From NCBI RefSeq assembly GCF_000297055.2, contig NC_022357.1:1426001-1490000 (forward strand): a stretch of 64,000 nt of DNA. The letters run 5' to 3'. Below the pieces are notes generated by a model that was not told where the DNA came from, did not search any database, and worked only from the letters and a program-made list of their open reading frames with translations. Numbering within the stretch: position 1 is the first letter of the stretch; each line of letters begins with the position of its first letter. Below are positions 44,297 through 53,885 of this stretch, piece after piece. The stretch comes from Sulfuricella denitrificans skB26. GTDB taxonomy: Bacteria; Pseudomonadota; Gammaproteobacteria; Burkholderiales; Sulfuricellaceae. A program made the translations under genes and the position numbers.

Positions 44297-45780
44297 GCCA
44301 CAGGACTGTATATCCAGCGGTTGAGCAGCATTCGGGCTGCGTCGGCGACTTCCGTCGCGGTCAGCCCAATCGGACCGACACCTTGTTCCACCCAATCGTC
44401 GGCTGCCGCACCATGCAGGTAAACCGCCAGCAGCAGGGCGGATTGCGGCGTCAGCCGCTGGGCGATCAGAGCAGCGATCATGCCTGACAGCACGTCGCCC
44501 ATGCCGGCACTGCTCATGCCAGGGTTGCCGGTGGGGTTGACGAACCATTCCCCTTTGGGCGTCGCGCAGATACTGCCGGCGCCTTTCAGTACTACCAGAC
44601 AGTTAAGGCGTTGTGCGATCAGCGTCGCGGAATGGACCCGTTCCTGCTGGATGTCGTGGGTGGTGCTGGACAGCAGCCGCGCTGCCTCAGCTGAATGGGG
44701 GGTGAGGATAGTGCTGCCCTTGCGGCTTTTCGTCAGTTCCTGCATGTCATCATGGATAGCGAGCAGATTAAGCGCATCGGCATCCAGCACCAGCGGTAAT
44801 TCTGTTTCCAGTGCCTGCCGAAGCAATTGAACCGCTTGCGGGGATTGCCCCAGGCCGGGGCCGACTGCGAGGCAGTTAAGGTGATCGAGCTGGAAGAGCT
44901 TTTCCGGCGCGCACAGCATCAGCTCGGGCTGACCTATGTCCACTGCTGGGGCGGCATCCGCCAGCAGTGCGGCATAGACCCGACCCGCACCCAGCTTGAG
45001 CGCGGCGCGTCCGGCCAGCAGCGCCGCACCGCACATTGCGGACGCGCCGCCGAGGATGCCGACGCTGCCGAGCATGCCCTTGTGGCTGTTGCGCGGGCGC
45101 GGTTTGAGCGCGGCGGCCACTTCGGTTTTCTCCAGCAGCCAGCCATTGGGCTTGAGCAGGGCGGGTGCATCCAGCTCCAGCGTATCGACATGAATCTGGC
45201 CGCAGTAGTCCGGCCCGTAGGCGGTAAGCAGGCCAGGTTTCAGCGCGATGAAGGAAAGGGTGTGGCTGGCGTGGATTGCCGCGCGGAAGGTCTGTCCGGC
45301 ATCGGCATCCAGCCCGCTGGGAATATCCAGCGCCAGCACCGGCAGGTTCATGCGGTTGATTTCCCTTACCAGTTCCAGATAGCGTCCGCTCAATTCTCGC
45401 GCCAGACCGATGCCGAACAGTCCGTCGATCACCATATCCCATTTGCCGTCGGCCGGTATGGCATCGAGCAGTTCGCCACCAATCGCCAGCCAGGCTTGCA
45501 GCGCATTTGCCGCATCGGGCGGCAGCTTGGCGGTTTCCCCGATAAAGACGATGTTTACCTTGAACCACCAGGCTTTGAGGTGGCGTGCCGCAACCAGTGC
45601 GTCGCCACCGTTATTGCCCGGCCCGGCGATCACCAGCACCGAGGTTTTGCCAGCGAGCAGTTCGCGTGCCAGTTCCGCTGCGGCCATCCCGGCGCGCTCC
45701 ATCAGGTCGCTGATTCCACTCTCTCGCGCGAGCTGCTCAAGCTGGCGGATTTCGTGGCTGAAGTAAATTGGGGTTTTCAT
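44293..45780 (-). CDS. nnr: Bifunctional NAD(P)HX epimerase/dehydratase
   Basis: A 495-residue repair enzyme. The N-terminal epimerase domain (residues 1-215) has [19 protein letters not shown] and [10 protein letters not shown]. The C-terminal ADP-dependent dehydratase has [38 protein letters not shown] and [21 protein letters not shown]. It repairs hydrated NADH and NADPH. Its stop overlaps the convergent receptor gene by four bases. Confidence 0.93.
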   Translation of the reverse strand: MKTPIYFSHEIRQLEQLARESGISDLMERAGMAAAELARELLAGKTSVLVIAGPGNNGGDALVAARHLKAWWFKVNIVFIGETAKLPPDAANALQAWLAIGGELLDAIPADGKWDMVIDGLFGIGLARELSGRYLELVREINRMNLPVLALDIPSGLDADAGQTFRAAIHASHTLSFIALKPGLLTAYGPDYCGQIHVDTLELDAPALLKPNGWLLEKTEVAAALKPRPRNSHKGMLGSVGILGGASAMCGAALLAGRAALKLGAGRVYAALLADAAPAVDIGQPELMLCAPEKLFQLDHLNCLAVGPGLGQSPQAVQLLRQALETELPLVLDADALNLLAIHDDMQELTKSRKGSTILTPHSAEAARLLSSTTHDIQQERVHSATLIAQRLNCLVVLKGAGSICATPKGEWFVNPTGNPGMSSAGMGDVLSGMIAALIAQRLTPQSALLLAVYLHGAAADDWVEQGVGPIGLTATEVADAARMLLNRWIYSPVA

Positions 45781-46081
45781 GGGTTATCCTGTTGCCTCAA
45801 GACTAGGCTAATAATGGGGCAATTATCCAGCTCAATCAACTGGCCCATCCATTGATCGAAAGAATCTTATTCAGGTGCGCTTCATGGTTTAGCGTTGTGG
45901 ATGGGCACATTTTTTATTCGATGGTGGTCGCCTAGCCTGAATCAGGCAGGCATAATTCAGTATGATTGTGCCTGCAGGCGCGTGAGAGTGGGCTGGCCAG
46001 GCCGAAATACTGCTAGGTTAGATATGCGGATAGGACGTTATACTTCACTTCATATTAAGCGTTGATCAGGAGATTATTTGC
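45781..46081. other. Intergenic stretch between divergent nnr and HDOD genes
   Basis: About 300 bases with no gene. It has an inverted repeat GCAGGCA/TGCCTGC (45946-45952 and 45969-45975) and a TATACT box near 46037 that may serve the HDOD gene. Nothing else is recognised. Confidence 0.4.
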
Positions 46082-46708
46082 ATGAAAAAAAATATCAAAC
46101 CCGCCCATGCTGTCCTGTTGGAGCTGCTTGAAAAGGTGCGCAATAAAGAAGAAATCAAGGAAATTGAACTGTCTTTCAAGCGCGATGTGGCGGCTTCTTT
46201 CAAGTTGCTGCGCTACATCAATTCCGCAGGCTTCAGCCTGTCCTGTGAAATTCAATCTATTCGCCATGCCGTGGAAATTCTCGGCTACCAGCAACTGTAT
46301 CGTTGGGTGACGCTGCTGCTGGTTACCGCCAGTGAAGGCAACACATCTCCTGCATTGATAAAAAAGGCCGTTATTCGGGGTCGTCTGGCAGAATTGCTGG
46401 GCAAGGAAATGCTTGGCCCCGCTGACTGCGATAATCTGTTTATCGTCGGTGTGTTCTCGCTGCTCGATGAAATTCTGGAAGTGCCGATGGATCAGGTGCT
46501 GGACACCATTCGCCTGCCCGAACCGATTGTCGATGCCCTGCTGCACAGGCAGGGCCTTTACGGACCTTTCCTGGCGCTGGCAGAGGCATGCGAACAAGGG
46601 GACGAAGACGAAATCGAAAATCTGGCTTGTTCGCTGCAGTTGGAGGTGGATAAGGTCAGCCAGGATTATCTTTCCGCACAGGCATGGGCTGGGATGCTGG
46701 GGTTATAG
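46082..46708 (+). CDS. Stand-alone HDOD domain protein
   Basis: A 208-residue protein with the HDOD pattern LSFKRDVAASFKLLRYINSAGFSLSCEIQSIRHAVEILG and GVFSLLDEILEVPMDQVLDTI. It corresponds to the C-terminal half of EAL-HDOD proteins; the EAL part is absent. HDOD domains are signalling modules without conserved catalytic residues. GGAG precedes the ATG by 9 bases. It lies directly before the large hybrid kinase locus. Confidence 0.83.
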   Translation: MKKNIKPAHAVLLELLEKVRNKEEIKEIELSFKRDVAASFKLLRYINSAGFSLSCEIQSIRHAVEILGYQQLYRWVTLLLVTASEGNTSPALIKKAVIRGRLAELLGKEMLGPADCDNLFIVGVFSLLDEILEVPMDQVLDTIRLPEPIVDALLHRQGLYGPFLALAEACEQGDEDEIENLACSLQLEVDKVSQDYLSAQAWAGMLGL

Positions 46709-46941
46709 TCTTCGTGCTGGTCAGGCTTTTTTCGGAAAGGACGATACATTTGTGCGCTTGGCGGCGAAGCCCCTTTCGCTCATGCACTACTCCAGTTGGC
46801 AAAATTAGCGGGTGAAAATAAATCGGAATGCTATTCATGCTGTAATTTCGTGTGCATGATAAAGTCTTCAACATGAAATAAATATGTGTCTGGCACAAAT
46901 GGACATAATTTTGGCAGGACTGGGATAAAGGTTTTCCTGAT

Positions 46942-47652
46942 ATGACACCCCCCAAGCAGATCAATATCCTGGCCTTAGTCATACTGGCATGCGGGCTGAT
47001 GCTGAGTGTGATGATGTGGCGTTATACCTCCCGTATTGTCGTGGAGGATTACCGAAAAGATTTTGATTTTCAGGCGATTCAGGCCGAGGATGCGCTGAAG
47101 CGCCGCATTCAGTCCTTTTCCGAGGTGCTCACAGGCTTGCAGTCAGTGTTTGTCTTGGATCAGCATCTGTCGCGCGCGGAATTCCGCCGTGTCGTATTTC
47201 ATAACGGTTTCCTTGACCGTTATCCCGGCATTACAGTAGCTGGTTACATCCAGGCAGTCCCTGCGGCTGACAAGACTGCCTTCGAACAGCAGGTGAGACA
47301 GGACAGGCGCCTCGATCCCGTCGGCTATCCCCATTTCGCCATAAAGCCAGAGGGCGAGCGTGCGGAATATTTCGTGATTACCTATCTGGAGCCGATGGCA
47401 GGCAATGAAAAGGCCTTCGGACTGGATGTCGGCAGCGAGTCGGTCAGGCGGGAGGGTGCAGAAAGGGCACGGGATACCGGTGAACCGGCGGCAACCGGCG
47501 GCATTACCCTGGTTCAGGAAAACGGCAGCCAGAAGGCATTCTTTTTTATGCCCCCTTGTACCGGATCGGTGTGCCGATCCAGACCGTCGAGCAAAGGCGC
47601 GCGGCATTCCTGGGCCTGGCCTATCTCGGTCTGCGCGTGGGCGATCTGGTGA
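46942..47652 (+). pseudogene. N-terminal part (membrane and CHASE sensor) of a hybrid kinase, cut off by a frameshift
   Basis: The frame gives 236 residues. A membrane helix lies at residues 8-26, then a CHASE domain (FDFQAIQAEDALKRRIQSFSEVLTGLQSVF, DRYPGITVAGYIQAVPAADK, GYPHFAIKPEGERAEYFVITYLEP). After FFFMP the frame turns into nonsense. The proper continuation LYRIGVPIQTVEQRR starts in another frame at 47556. The shift lies in a run of five C at 47551-47555; one more C would restore one long gene (46942-51404). It may be a sequencing error, a real mutation, or an on/off switch. Confidence 0.85.
47551..47555 (+). other. C5 run at the frameshift site of the hybrid kinase gene
   Basis: Directly after ATG of FFFMP. 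Six C here would join both frames as MPPLYRIGVP; three C would give MPLYRIGVP. A T6 run lies just before (47542-47547). Confidence 0.7.
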
Positions 47653-50600
47653 GTAAGTCGATCGGCGAGCGTTTTCTCCACTTGATGGAGGTGGAGATCG
47701 AGGATGCACAGTCAGTTCCAGGCTCCGCCGGGGCAGCGTTGTTCGACAGCCGCTTGCAACAAAATAACAACCAGAATGGACTCGGGCCTGGTGACCTGCC
47801 GAAGCGGCAGAGCCTGATCAATGTCGGCGGCCGCCAGTGGCGCATTACATTGACCAAAAAGGGAGAAAACTTGGCTGGTCAGGAAGCGACGCTGCCCTGG
47901 ATCGTGCTGATTGGCGGTGGCATGGTTTCTTTCCTGCTGTTCTGGATCGTATCGGTATTGGGTAACTCGAATCGTCGTGCCACAGCGCTTGCCGAGGAAA
48001 TGGTGCAAGAGCTACACGAAAGCGAGTCGCGCAGCCGTATCGTGCTCGACAATGTGCTCGACGGCATCATCACCATCAGCGAACAGGGAATCGTCGAATC
48101 ATTCAACCGGGCGGCAGAGCAGATTTTCGGTTACACGCCTGAAGAAGTGATTGGCGAAAACGTCAAGATGCTGATGCCGGAACCCTACCATAGCCAGCAT
48201 GACGGTTACCTCAGTAATTTTATCGGTACGGGCGAGAAGAAGATTATCGGCCTCGGTCGTGAGGTGGTCGGGCGGCGGAAGGATGGTTCGACATTTCCGA
48301 TGGACCTGGCGGTGACCGAAACCTGGCTGAACGGGCGCCGCATTTTTACCGGCATCGTGCGTGACATCAGCCGGCGCAAGCAGGCGGAAGAAGCGTTGTC
48401 ACGTGCCAGCAGGCTGAACCAGGCGATTCTGGATGGCGCCGATCATTCCATTATTTCCACCGATACCGATGGCATCATCCTGACCTTTAACCAGGCGGCA
48501 GAGAAACTGCTCGGCTATCGTGCCGTAGAGCTGGTTGGTAAAACCACACCAGCAATGCTCCATGATCTGGGGGAAGTGCTGGCTCGTGCTCAGGAAATGA
48601 CTGCGGCGGGAATGGTAGTCGAGCCCGGCTTTGAAGTGTTTGTGGCTCTGGCGCGCCGCGGGCAGGTGGATACTCACGAGTGGAGCTATATTTGCAAGGA
48701 CGGCAGTCGTATTCCGGTGCTTTTGACGGTGACGGCTCTGCGCGACGAGCAGGGCTTGATCACCGGCTTTATCGGTATTGCCCGGGATATTACCGAGCAA
48801 AGAAAGGCCGAACAGGCGCTGCGGGAAAGCAGCGATAGCCTGGCGCGGGCGCAGCAGATCGCCCATCTGGGTAACTGGGACTGGAATATCGAAACCAATG
48901 CGCTGCACTGGTCGGACGAGATTTACCGCATTTTCGGCCTGCGGCCGCAGCAGTTCGACGCGACCTACGACACATTCATGCAGTTCGTGCATCCCGAAGA
49001 CCGCGGGCCGGTTCAGCAGGCGGTAAATAATGCGCTGCGGAGCCCAAACCCTTACAGCATCGATCACCGCATCATTCTGCCCGATGGCACGGAACGGGTG
49101 GTGCATGAGCAGGGTGAGGTGATTCTGGACGAATCCGGCAAGCCGGTGCGCATGATAGGCACGGTGCAGGATGTCACCGAACGCAAGAACAATGAGAAGA
49201 CGTTGCGGAAGTTGTCCCGCGCGGTCGAGCAGAGCCCGGTGTCGGTGGTGATCACCGACGACAGAGGGGATATCGAATACGTTAATGCCAAATTTGCCGA
49301 GGTGACTGGCTATTCCGCTGACGAGGCGATTGGCCAGAATCCGCATATTCTGAAATCCGGGCTGACCCCAGACGAAGTTTATCGCACGATGTGGCAAACC
49401 CTTCTTGCCGGCGAGGAATGGCGTGGCAGGCTGCATAACCGCAGAAAAAATGGCGAACTGTTCTGGGAATTTGCCTATATTTCCTCGATTCGAGACCGCC
49501 TTGGTCGGATCACCAATTTCGTCGGCATCAAGGAGGACATCACCGAGCGTATGCGTATCGAGGAAGAACTTGCGGCTGTCAGTCGGCGTAACGAATTGAT
49601 TCTGAACACGGTCGATGAGGGTATTTATGGCGTGGATATGGAGGGAAGAACCACGTTTATCAATCCGGCTGGCTTGCGCATGCTTGGGTTCCCACTAGAG
49701 GAGCTTCTCGGTCGGGCGCAGCATCCTCTGACTCACCATACCCATAGCGATGGAACGCCTTATCCGTCGAATGAATGTAATATTTACGGCTCGTTTCGCT
49801 ACGGCATGACCTTTCACGTGTCGGATGAGGTTTTCTGGCGCAAGGATGGCAGCAGTTTCCCGGTGGAGTATGTCAGTTCGCCTATCCACGAGGGGGATAA
49901 AATTGTCGGGGCGGTGGTGTCTTTCCGCGACATTACCGAGCGCAAGAAGATCGAGGGTATGAAAAATGAATTCATTTCTACCGTCAGTCACGAGTTGCGT
50001 ACACCCCTGACTTCGATTCGCGGCTCTCTTGGGCTGATCGCCGGGGGGGTGGCGGGAGAACTGCCTCCTCAGCTCAAGGCGTTGGTGGACATCGCGCACA
50101 AGAACAGCGAGCGCCTGATCCTGCTGGTCAACGACATCCTCGATATGGAAAAAATTGAATCTGGCAAGATCGAGTTTCAACTCAAGCCGGTGGAGTTGAT
50201 GCCACTGTTGCGTCAGGCACTGGAATCAAACCGGGCCTACGGTGAACAGTTTGAGGTGAGCTACGAACTTGAAAGTGATCTGCCGGGCATCATGTTGAAC
50301 GTGGATGCCAACCGCTTGATGCAAGTTCTGGCCAACCTGTTATCCAATGCCGCCAAGTTTTCTCCTGCGGGAGACAAAGTGATGGTTGAGGTTACTCATA
50401 CGGGCAACCGTATTCGTGTGGCGGTGAAGGATCATGGCAGTGGTATCCCGGAGCAGTTCCGTGACCGGATTTTCCAGAAATTTGCCCAGGCGGATTCGTC
50501 TGACACTCGCAAGAAGGGGGGGACAGGACTGGGCCTTTCCATTACGAAGGTGCTCGTCGAACAGATGGGTGGCAGCATAGGCTTCGATTCAGAACCCGAT

Positions 50601-51404
50601 GTGCTGACCAATTTCTATGTTGATTTTCCGGTTTGGCAAGAGACTGCTGTTTTCGCATCCGGCTTGAACGGGAAGGAAAAGCGGGTGCTGATTTGCGAGG
50701 ATGATCGCGACATAGCTGCATTGCTTCGGCTGATGCTGGAGCAGAACGGGTTGGCAGCCGATATTGCCTATGATGCAGAGCAGGCAAAGAAAATGTTGGC
50801 ACAGGGTAAGTACGTCGCGATGACGCTTGACCTGGCCCTGCCGGATCAGGATGGGATCTCGCTGATTCGCGAGCTTCGTGAGTCAAAGGAGGCCTCTGTT
50901 TTGCCGATCGTGGTGGTTTCGGCCAAGGCAGTCGAGGGCCGTCAGGAATTGGACGGAGAAGCCATCAGTGTGATTGACTGGATCAGCAAGCCGATTAATC
51001 AGGATCAGCTGGTACTGGCGTTGAAACAGGTGATGGGGCAACAGGCCGACAGCCAGCCCCGAGTGCTGCAAGTCGAGGATGACCCGGATATTTTTCGGGT
51101 GGTACAAAGTATCGTGGGCGAAGTAGCTCACCTGGACCATGCCTCTACCTTGGCCGAGGCGAGGCAACTGCTTGGGCGGTGCCGTTATGACCTGGTGATC
51201 CTTGACCTCGGTTTGCCAGATGGCTCAGGTAAGGACCTGCTACCCTTGTTGAATGGCGCTTCGCCACCGATCCCGGTGATGGTGTTCTCGGCCAGTGAAA
51301 TGGGATTGGAAAGCGAGAAGGAAGTGGACAATGCGCTGGTAAAAGCGCGCACCAGCAACGAGATGTTGCTGGCAACGATTAAACAACTGATTGGAGTGCA
51401 GTAG
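47556..51404 (+). CDS. Multi-PAS hybrid histidine kinase (C-terminal 1282 residues of the frameshifted gene)
   Basis: The rest of the CHASE domain, a second membrane helix (about residues 112-135), then five PAS domains. The first closely resembles the heme PAS of FixL (MPEPYHSQHDGYLSNFIGTGEKKIIG, with both His present), so oxygen sensing is plausible. The kinase has phospho-His about residue 812 (TVSHELRTPLTSIRGSLGL) and ATPase boxes LSNAAKFSPAG, DHGSGIPEQ and KKGGTGLGLSITKVL. Two receiver domains follow (LDLALPDQDG, VILDLGLPDGSG). The TTG at 47556 lies at the break and is probably not a natural start. The following receiver genes are in the same transcript. Confidence 0.88.
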   Translation: MYRIGVPIQTVEQRRAAFLGLAYLGLRVGDLVSKSIGERFLHLMEVEIEDAQSVPGSAGAALFDSRLQQNNNQNGLGPGDLPKRQSLINVGGRQWRITLTKKGENLAGQEATLPWIVLIGGGMVSFLLFWIVSVLGNSNRRATALAEEMVQELHESESRSRIVLDNVLDGIITISEQGIVESFNRAAEQIFGYTPEEVIGENVKMLMPEPYHSQHDGYLSNFIGTGEKKIIGLGREVVGRRKDGSTFPMDLAVTETWLNGRRIFTGIVRDISRRKQAEEALSRASRLNQAILDGADHSIISTDTDGIILTFNQAAEKLLGYRAVELVGKTTPAMLHDLGEVLARAQEMTAAGMVVEPGFEVFVALARRGQVDTHEWSYICKDGSRIPVLLTVTALRDEQGLITGFIGIARDITEQRKAEQALRESSDSLARAQQIAHLGNWDWNIETNALHWSDEIYRIFGLRPQQFDATYDTFMQFVHPEDRGPVQQAVNNALRSPNPYSIDHRIILPDGTERVVHEQGEVILDESGKPVRMIGTVQDVTERKNNEKTLRKLSRAVEQSPVSVVITDDRGDIEYVNAKFAEVTGYSADEAIGQNPHILKSGLTPDEVYRTMWQTLLAGEEWRGRLHNRRKNGELFWEFAYISSIRDRLGRITNFVGIKEDITERMRIEEELAAVSRRNELILNTVDEGIYGVDMEGRTTFINPAGLRMLGFPLEELLGRAQHPLTHHTHSDGTPYPSNECNIYGSFRYGMTFHVSDEVFWRKDGSSFPVEYVSSPIHEGDKIVGAVVSFRDITERKKIEGMKNEFISTVSHELRTPLTSIRGSLGLIAGGVAGELPPQLKALVDIAHKNSERLILLVNDILDMEKIESGKIEFQLKPVELMPLLRQALESNRAYGEQFEVSYELESDLPGIMLNVDANRLMQVLANLLSNAAKFSPAGDKVMVEVTHTGNRIRVAVKDHGSGIPEQFRDRIFQKFAQADSSDTRKKGGTGLGLSITKVLVEQMGGSIGFDSEPDVLTNFYVDFPVWQETAVFASGLNGKEKRVLICEDDRDIAALLRLMLEQNGLAADIAYDAEQAKKMLAQGKYVAMTLDLALPDQDGISLIRELRESKEASVLPIVVVSAKAVEGRQELDGEAISVIDWISKPINQDQLVLALKQVMGQQADSQPRVLQVEDDPDIFRVVQSIVGEVAHLDHASTLAEARQLLGRCRYDLVILDLGLPDGSGKDLLPLLNGASPPIPVMVFSASEMGLESEKEVDNALVKARTSNEMLLATIKQLIGVQ

Positions 51405-51405
51405 G

Positions 51406-51801
51406 ATGGTGACTCCCAGCAATTATTCGGTGTTAGTAGTGGATGACGACAGTCTTATGCGGGAGATGTTGAAGGCTATTTTGCGCAGTGAGGAATATCA
51501 TGTGGTGGGCGAGGCATCCAACGGTGAGGATGCGCTTGCGCAGTGCGCCAGGCTTAAGCCTAAATTGGTTCTGCTTGATATCCAGATGCCAAAAATGGAT
51601 GGCTTGCAGGTGCTGGAGGCGATCCGGCAGGCGCAACCGGAAATAAAAATCATCATGGTCAGTGCGGAGGCGACCATGGACAAGGTTACCGAAGCAATCA
51701 AGAAGGGCGCGGTAGGTTTTGTGGTCAAGCCATTCAACGCAGCCCGCGTGCTGGACAAGGTTTTGGAATGCGTCAATGGAAAGGCAGAGCATGGCAGATA
51801 A
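51406..51801 (+). CDS. Single-domain response regulator
   Basis: A 131-residue receiver protein of the CheY kind: acidic pair in VVDDDSLMR, phosphorylated Asp in LLDIQMPKMDG, Thr/Ser position in MVSAEAT, Lys in VVKPFN. GGAG lies nine bases before the ATG at 51406. It starts two bases after the hybrid kinase and overlaps the next receiver gene, so it is likely a relay component. Confidence 0.9.
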   Translation: MVTPSNYSVLVVDDDSLMREMLKAILRSEEYHVVGEASNGEDALAQCARLKPKLVLLDIQMPKMDGLQVLEAIRQAQPEIKIIMVSAEATMDKVTEAIKKGAVGFVVKPFNAARVLDKVLECVNGKAEHGR

Positions 51802-52180
51802 ATTAACCCGGATATTGTATGTGGAAGACGAACCGGATATCCAGATGGTGGCGCGACTTGCCTTGGAAACACTGGGCGGTTTTACTGTGGAGGTATGCAG
51901 TTCGGGCAACGAGGCGATAGCACGTGCCCCCGCGTTTCAGCCGCAATTTATCTTGCTAGACGTGATGATGCCGGGGATGGACGGGCCGACGACGCTCAAG
52001 CTGCTGCGTGGCTTGCCTCAAACCGCATCGACCCCGGTCGTTTTCATGACCGCCAAGGTGCAGCCGAGCGAGGTGGCGCATTACAAGGAACTTGGAGCGG
52101 TGGACGTGATTCCCAAGCCGTTCGATCCGATGACTTTGGCCAGCAAGGTGGAAGAGATTTGGGCGAGCTGCCATGGCTAA
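51791..52180 (+). CDS. Single-domain response regulator
   Basis: A 129-residue receiver protein: YVEDEPDIQ, LLDVMMPGMDG, FMTAKV and PKPFDP mark the active site. It overlaps both neighbours by 8 to 11 bases. It differs clearly from the preceding receiver, so the two are not a recent duplication. Confidence 0.9.
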   Translation: MADKLTRILYVEDEPDIQMVARLALETLGGFTVEVCSSGNEAIARAPAFQPQFILLDVMMPGMDGPTTLKLLRGLPQTASTPVVFMTAKVQPSEVAHYKELGAVDVIPKPFDPMTLASKVEEIWASCHG

Positions 52181-53825
52181 TCGCGCTGCGGAGTTGCAGG
52201 AAAAGATGCGGGTGCTGCGTGAGGTCTATGCGGCGCAATTGCCGGAGAAGATCCGCCAGATTGAGGAAGCCTGCTCAGGCTATCAGTCCCGGCTGGATGA
52301 GGAAACCTTGCATGCGCTTCACCTCATGGTGCATAGCCTGACCGGCTCCGGCGCAACATTCGGTTTTGCTGAGCTCAGTCAGGTTGCACGTGTTCTGGAG
52401 GAGTATCTTAAAAATATCGTAAACCAGAAATCGTCGGCGAATGCGGAGAATTTCGCTGAAATCCATCAGCAAATTGTGGCGTTGAAGCAGGCCGCTTCAA
52501 GCTCCGATTCTCCACCTTATGTCTCGCCTGATTTAATGGCAACCTCGTCAGCAGCTGTCGGACCCGCTAACGAGAAGCTTGTTTATCTGGTCGAAGATGA
52601 GACTGACCAGGCAAGAGAGATTGCGCTGCAATTGGGTTACTTTGGCTATGAGGTGCGGGTATTCAAGCGATTGGATGATTTTTTGCAGGCAATGAAAAGC
52701 ACCAGGAACGTACTCGTTCTCATGGATATCGCTTTTCCGGAGGATTCCATGGGTGGGGTCAATGCCATGAGAGAAATCCAGCAGGGCCGGGATGAACCGG
52801 TTCCCGTCATGTTCATCTCCGCTCTGGATGATGTGACGGCCCGTCTTGAAGCGGTGCGCACCGGTGGACTGGCTTATTTTTCCAAGCCGGTCAGCATCGG
52901 TGATCTGGTCGATAAGCTCGATGAATTGACCTCTCCTGTTCCGCCAGAGCCTTTTCGCGTATTGATCGTTGATGATTCGACTTCGCTGGCTAACTACCAT
53001 TCTGCCGTGCTGGAGCAGGCCGGCATGGATGTCAAGGTGGTGAACAACCCCATGGAGGTGCTGGGGCCATTGCGGGAGTTTTCTCCTGACCTGATCCTGA
53101 TGGATATTTATATGCCGGAATGCAGCGGGTTGGAGATAGCAAGCGTAATTCGGCAATTGGATTCATTCGTCAGCATTCCCATTGTCTATTTGTCTGCTGA
53201 AAAAGACCTGGATAAGCAGTTGTCCGCAATGAGTCTGGGGGGTGACGATTTCCTTACCAAACCGATCAAAGCGGAGCATCTGGTTTCATCCGTAGCGAGC
53301 CGCATCCAGCGTTCCCGTCTGCTGCATTCCTTCATGGTCCGCGACAGCCTGACCGGATTACTTAATCATACTGCCATCAAGGATCAGCTGGAGCGGGAGA
53401 TGGCGCGTGCAAAAAGGCTGAAGGTGCCGCTAACCTATGCCATGATCGATATTGACCATTTCAAGCAAGTGAACGACTCTTATGGTCACCCCGCCGGAGA
53501 TCGCGTGATCAAAAGTCTGTCACGCTTGTTGAAGCAGCGCCTGCGTGAGACTGACGTGGTTGGCCGCTATGGAGGCGAGGAATTTGCGGTGATCATGAGC
53601 GAAACGGATGGCCCTGCGGGAATAAAGGTGATGGACGAGCTACGGGATGCCTTTTCCAGGCTGAAACATCTGGCGGATGGAAAAGAGTTTTCCGTTACAT
53701 TCAGCTGCGGCATTGCCGAGGTTGTTCATTTCGGGGATGCGATCAATTTGGGTGACTCCGCCGACAAGGCGCTGTATGAGGCCAAGCATGCCGGTCGCAA
53801 CCGCGTGGTATTGGCACGCGGATAA
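52173..53825 (+). CDS. Hpt-REC-REC-GGDEF protein (diguanylate cyclase with phosphorelay domains)
   Basis: A 550-residue protein. An Hpt domain with the phospho-His H54 (LMVHSLTGSGATFGF) comes first, then two receivers (VEDETDQ with LMDIAFPEDS; VDDSTSL with LMDIYMPECSG and LTKPIK), then a GGDEF domain with intact GGEEF at residues 467-471 and an inhibitory RxxD site (RETD) five residues before it. It should make cyclic-di-GMP under control of a phosphorelay, most simply from the hybrid kinase through its own Hpt domain. Its start overlaps the preceding receiver gene by 8 bases. Confidence 0.92.
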   Translation: MANRAAELQEKMRVLREVYAAQLPEKIRQIEEACSGYQSRLDEETLHALHLMVHSLTGSGATFGFAELSQVARVLEEYLKNIVNQKSSANAENFAEIHQQIVALKQAASSSDSPPYVSPDLMATSSAAVGPANEKLVYLVEDETDQAREIALQLGYFGYEVRVFKRLDDFLQAMKSTRNVLVLMDIAFPEDSMGGVNAMREIQQGRDEPVPVMFISALDDVTARLEAVRTGGLAYFSKPVSIGDLVDKLDELTSPVPPEPFRVLIVDDSTSLANYHSAVLEQAGMDVKVVNNPMEVLGPLREFSPDLILMDIYMPECSGLEIASVIRQLDSFVSIPIVYLSAEKDLDKQLSAMSLGGDDFLTKPIKAEHLVSSVASRIQRSRLLHSFMVRDSLTGLLNHTAIKDQLEREMARAKRLKVPLTYAMIDIDHFKQVNDSYGHPAGDRVIKSLSRLLKQRLRETDVVGRYGGEEFAVIMSETDGPAGIKVMDELRDAFSRLKHLADGKEFSVTFSCGIAEVVHFGDAINLGDSADKALYEAKHAGRNRVVLARG

Positions 53826-53885
53826 TCCTTAGAAGGCTGTTTTCGGGTATGATTTACCCTTTGATCTTAGTCACTCAGGGTAGTC

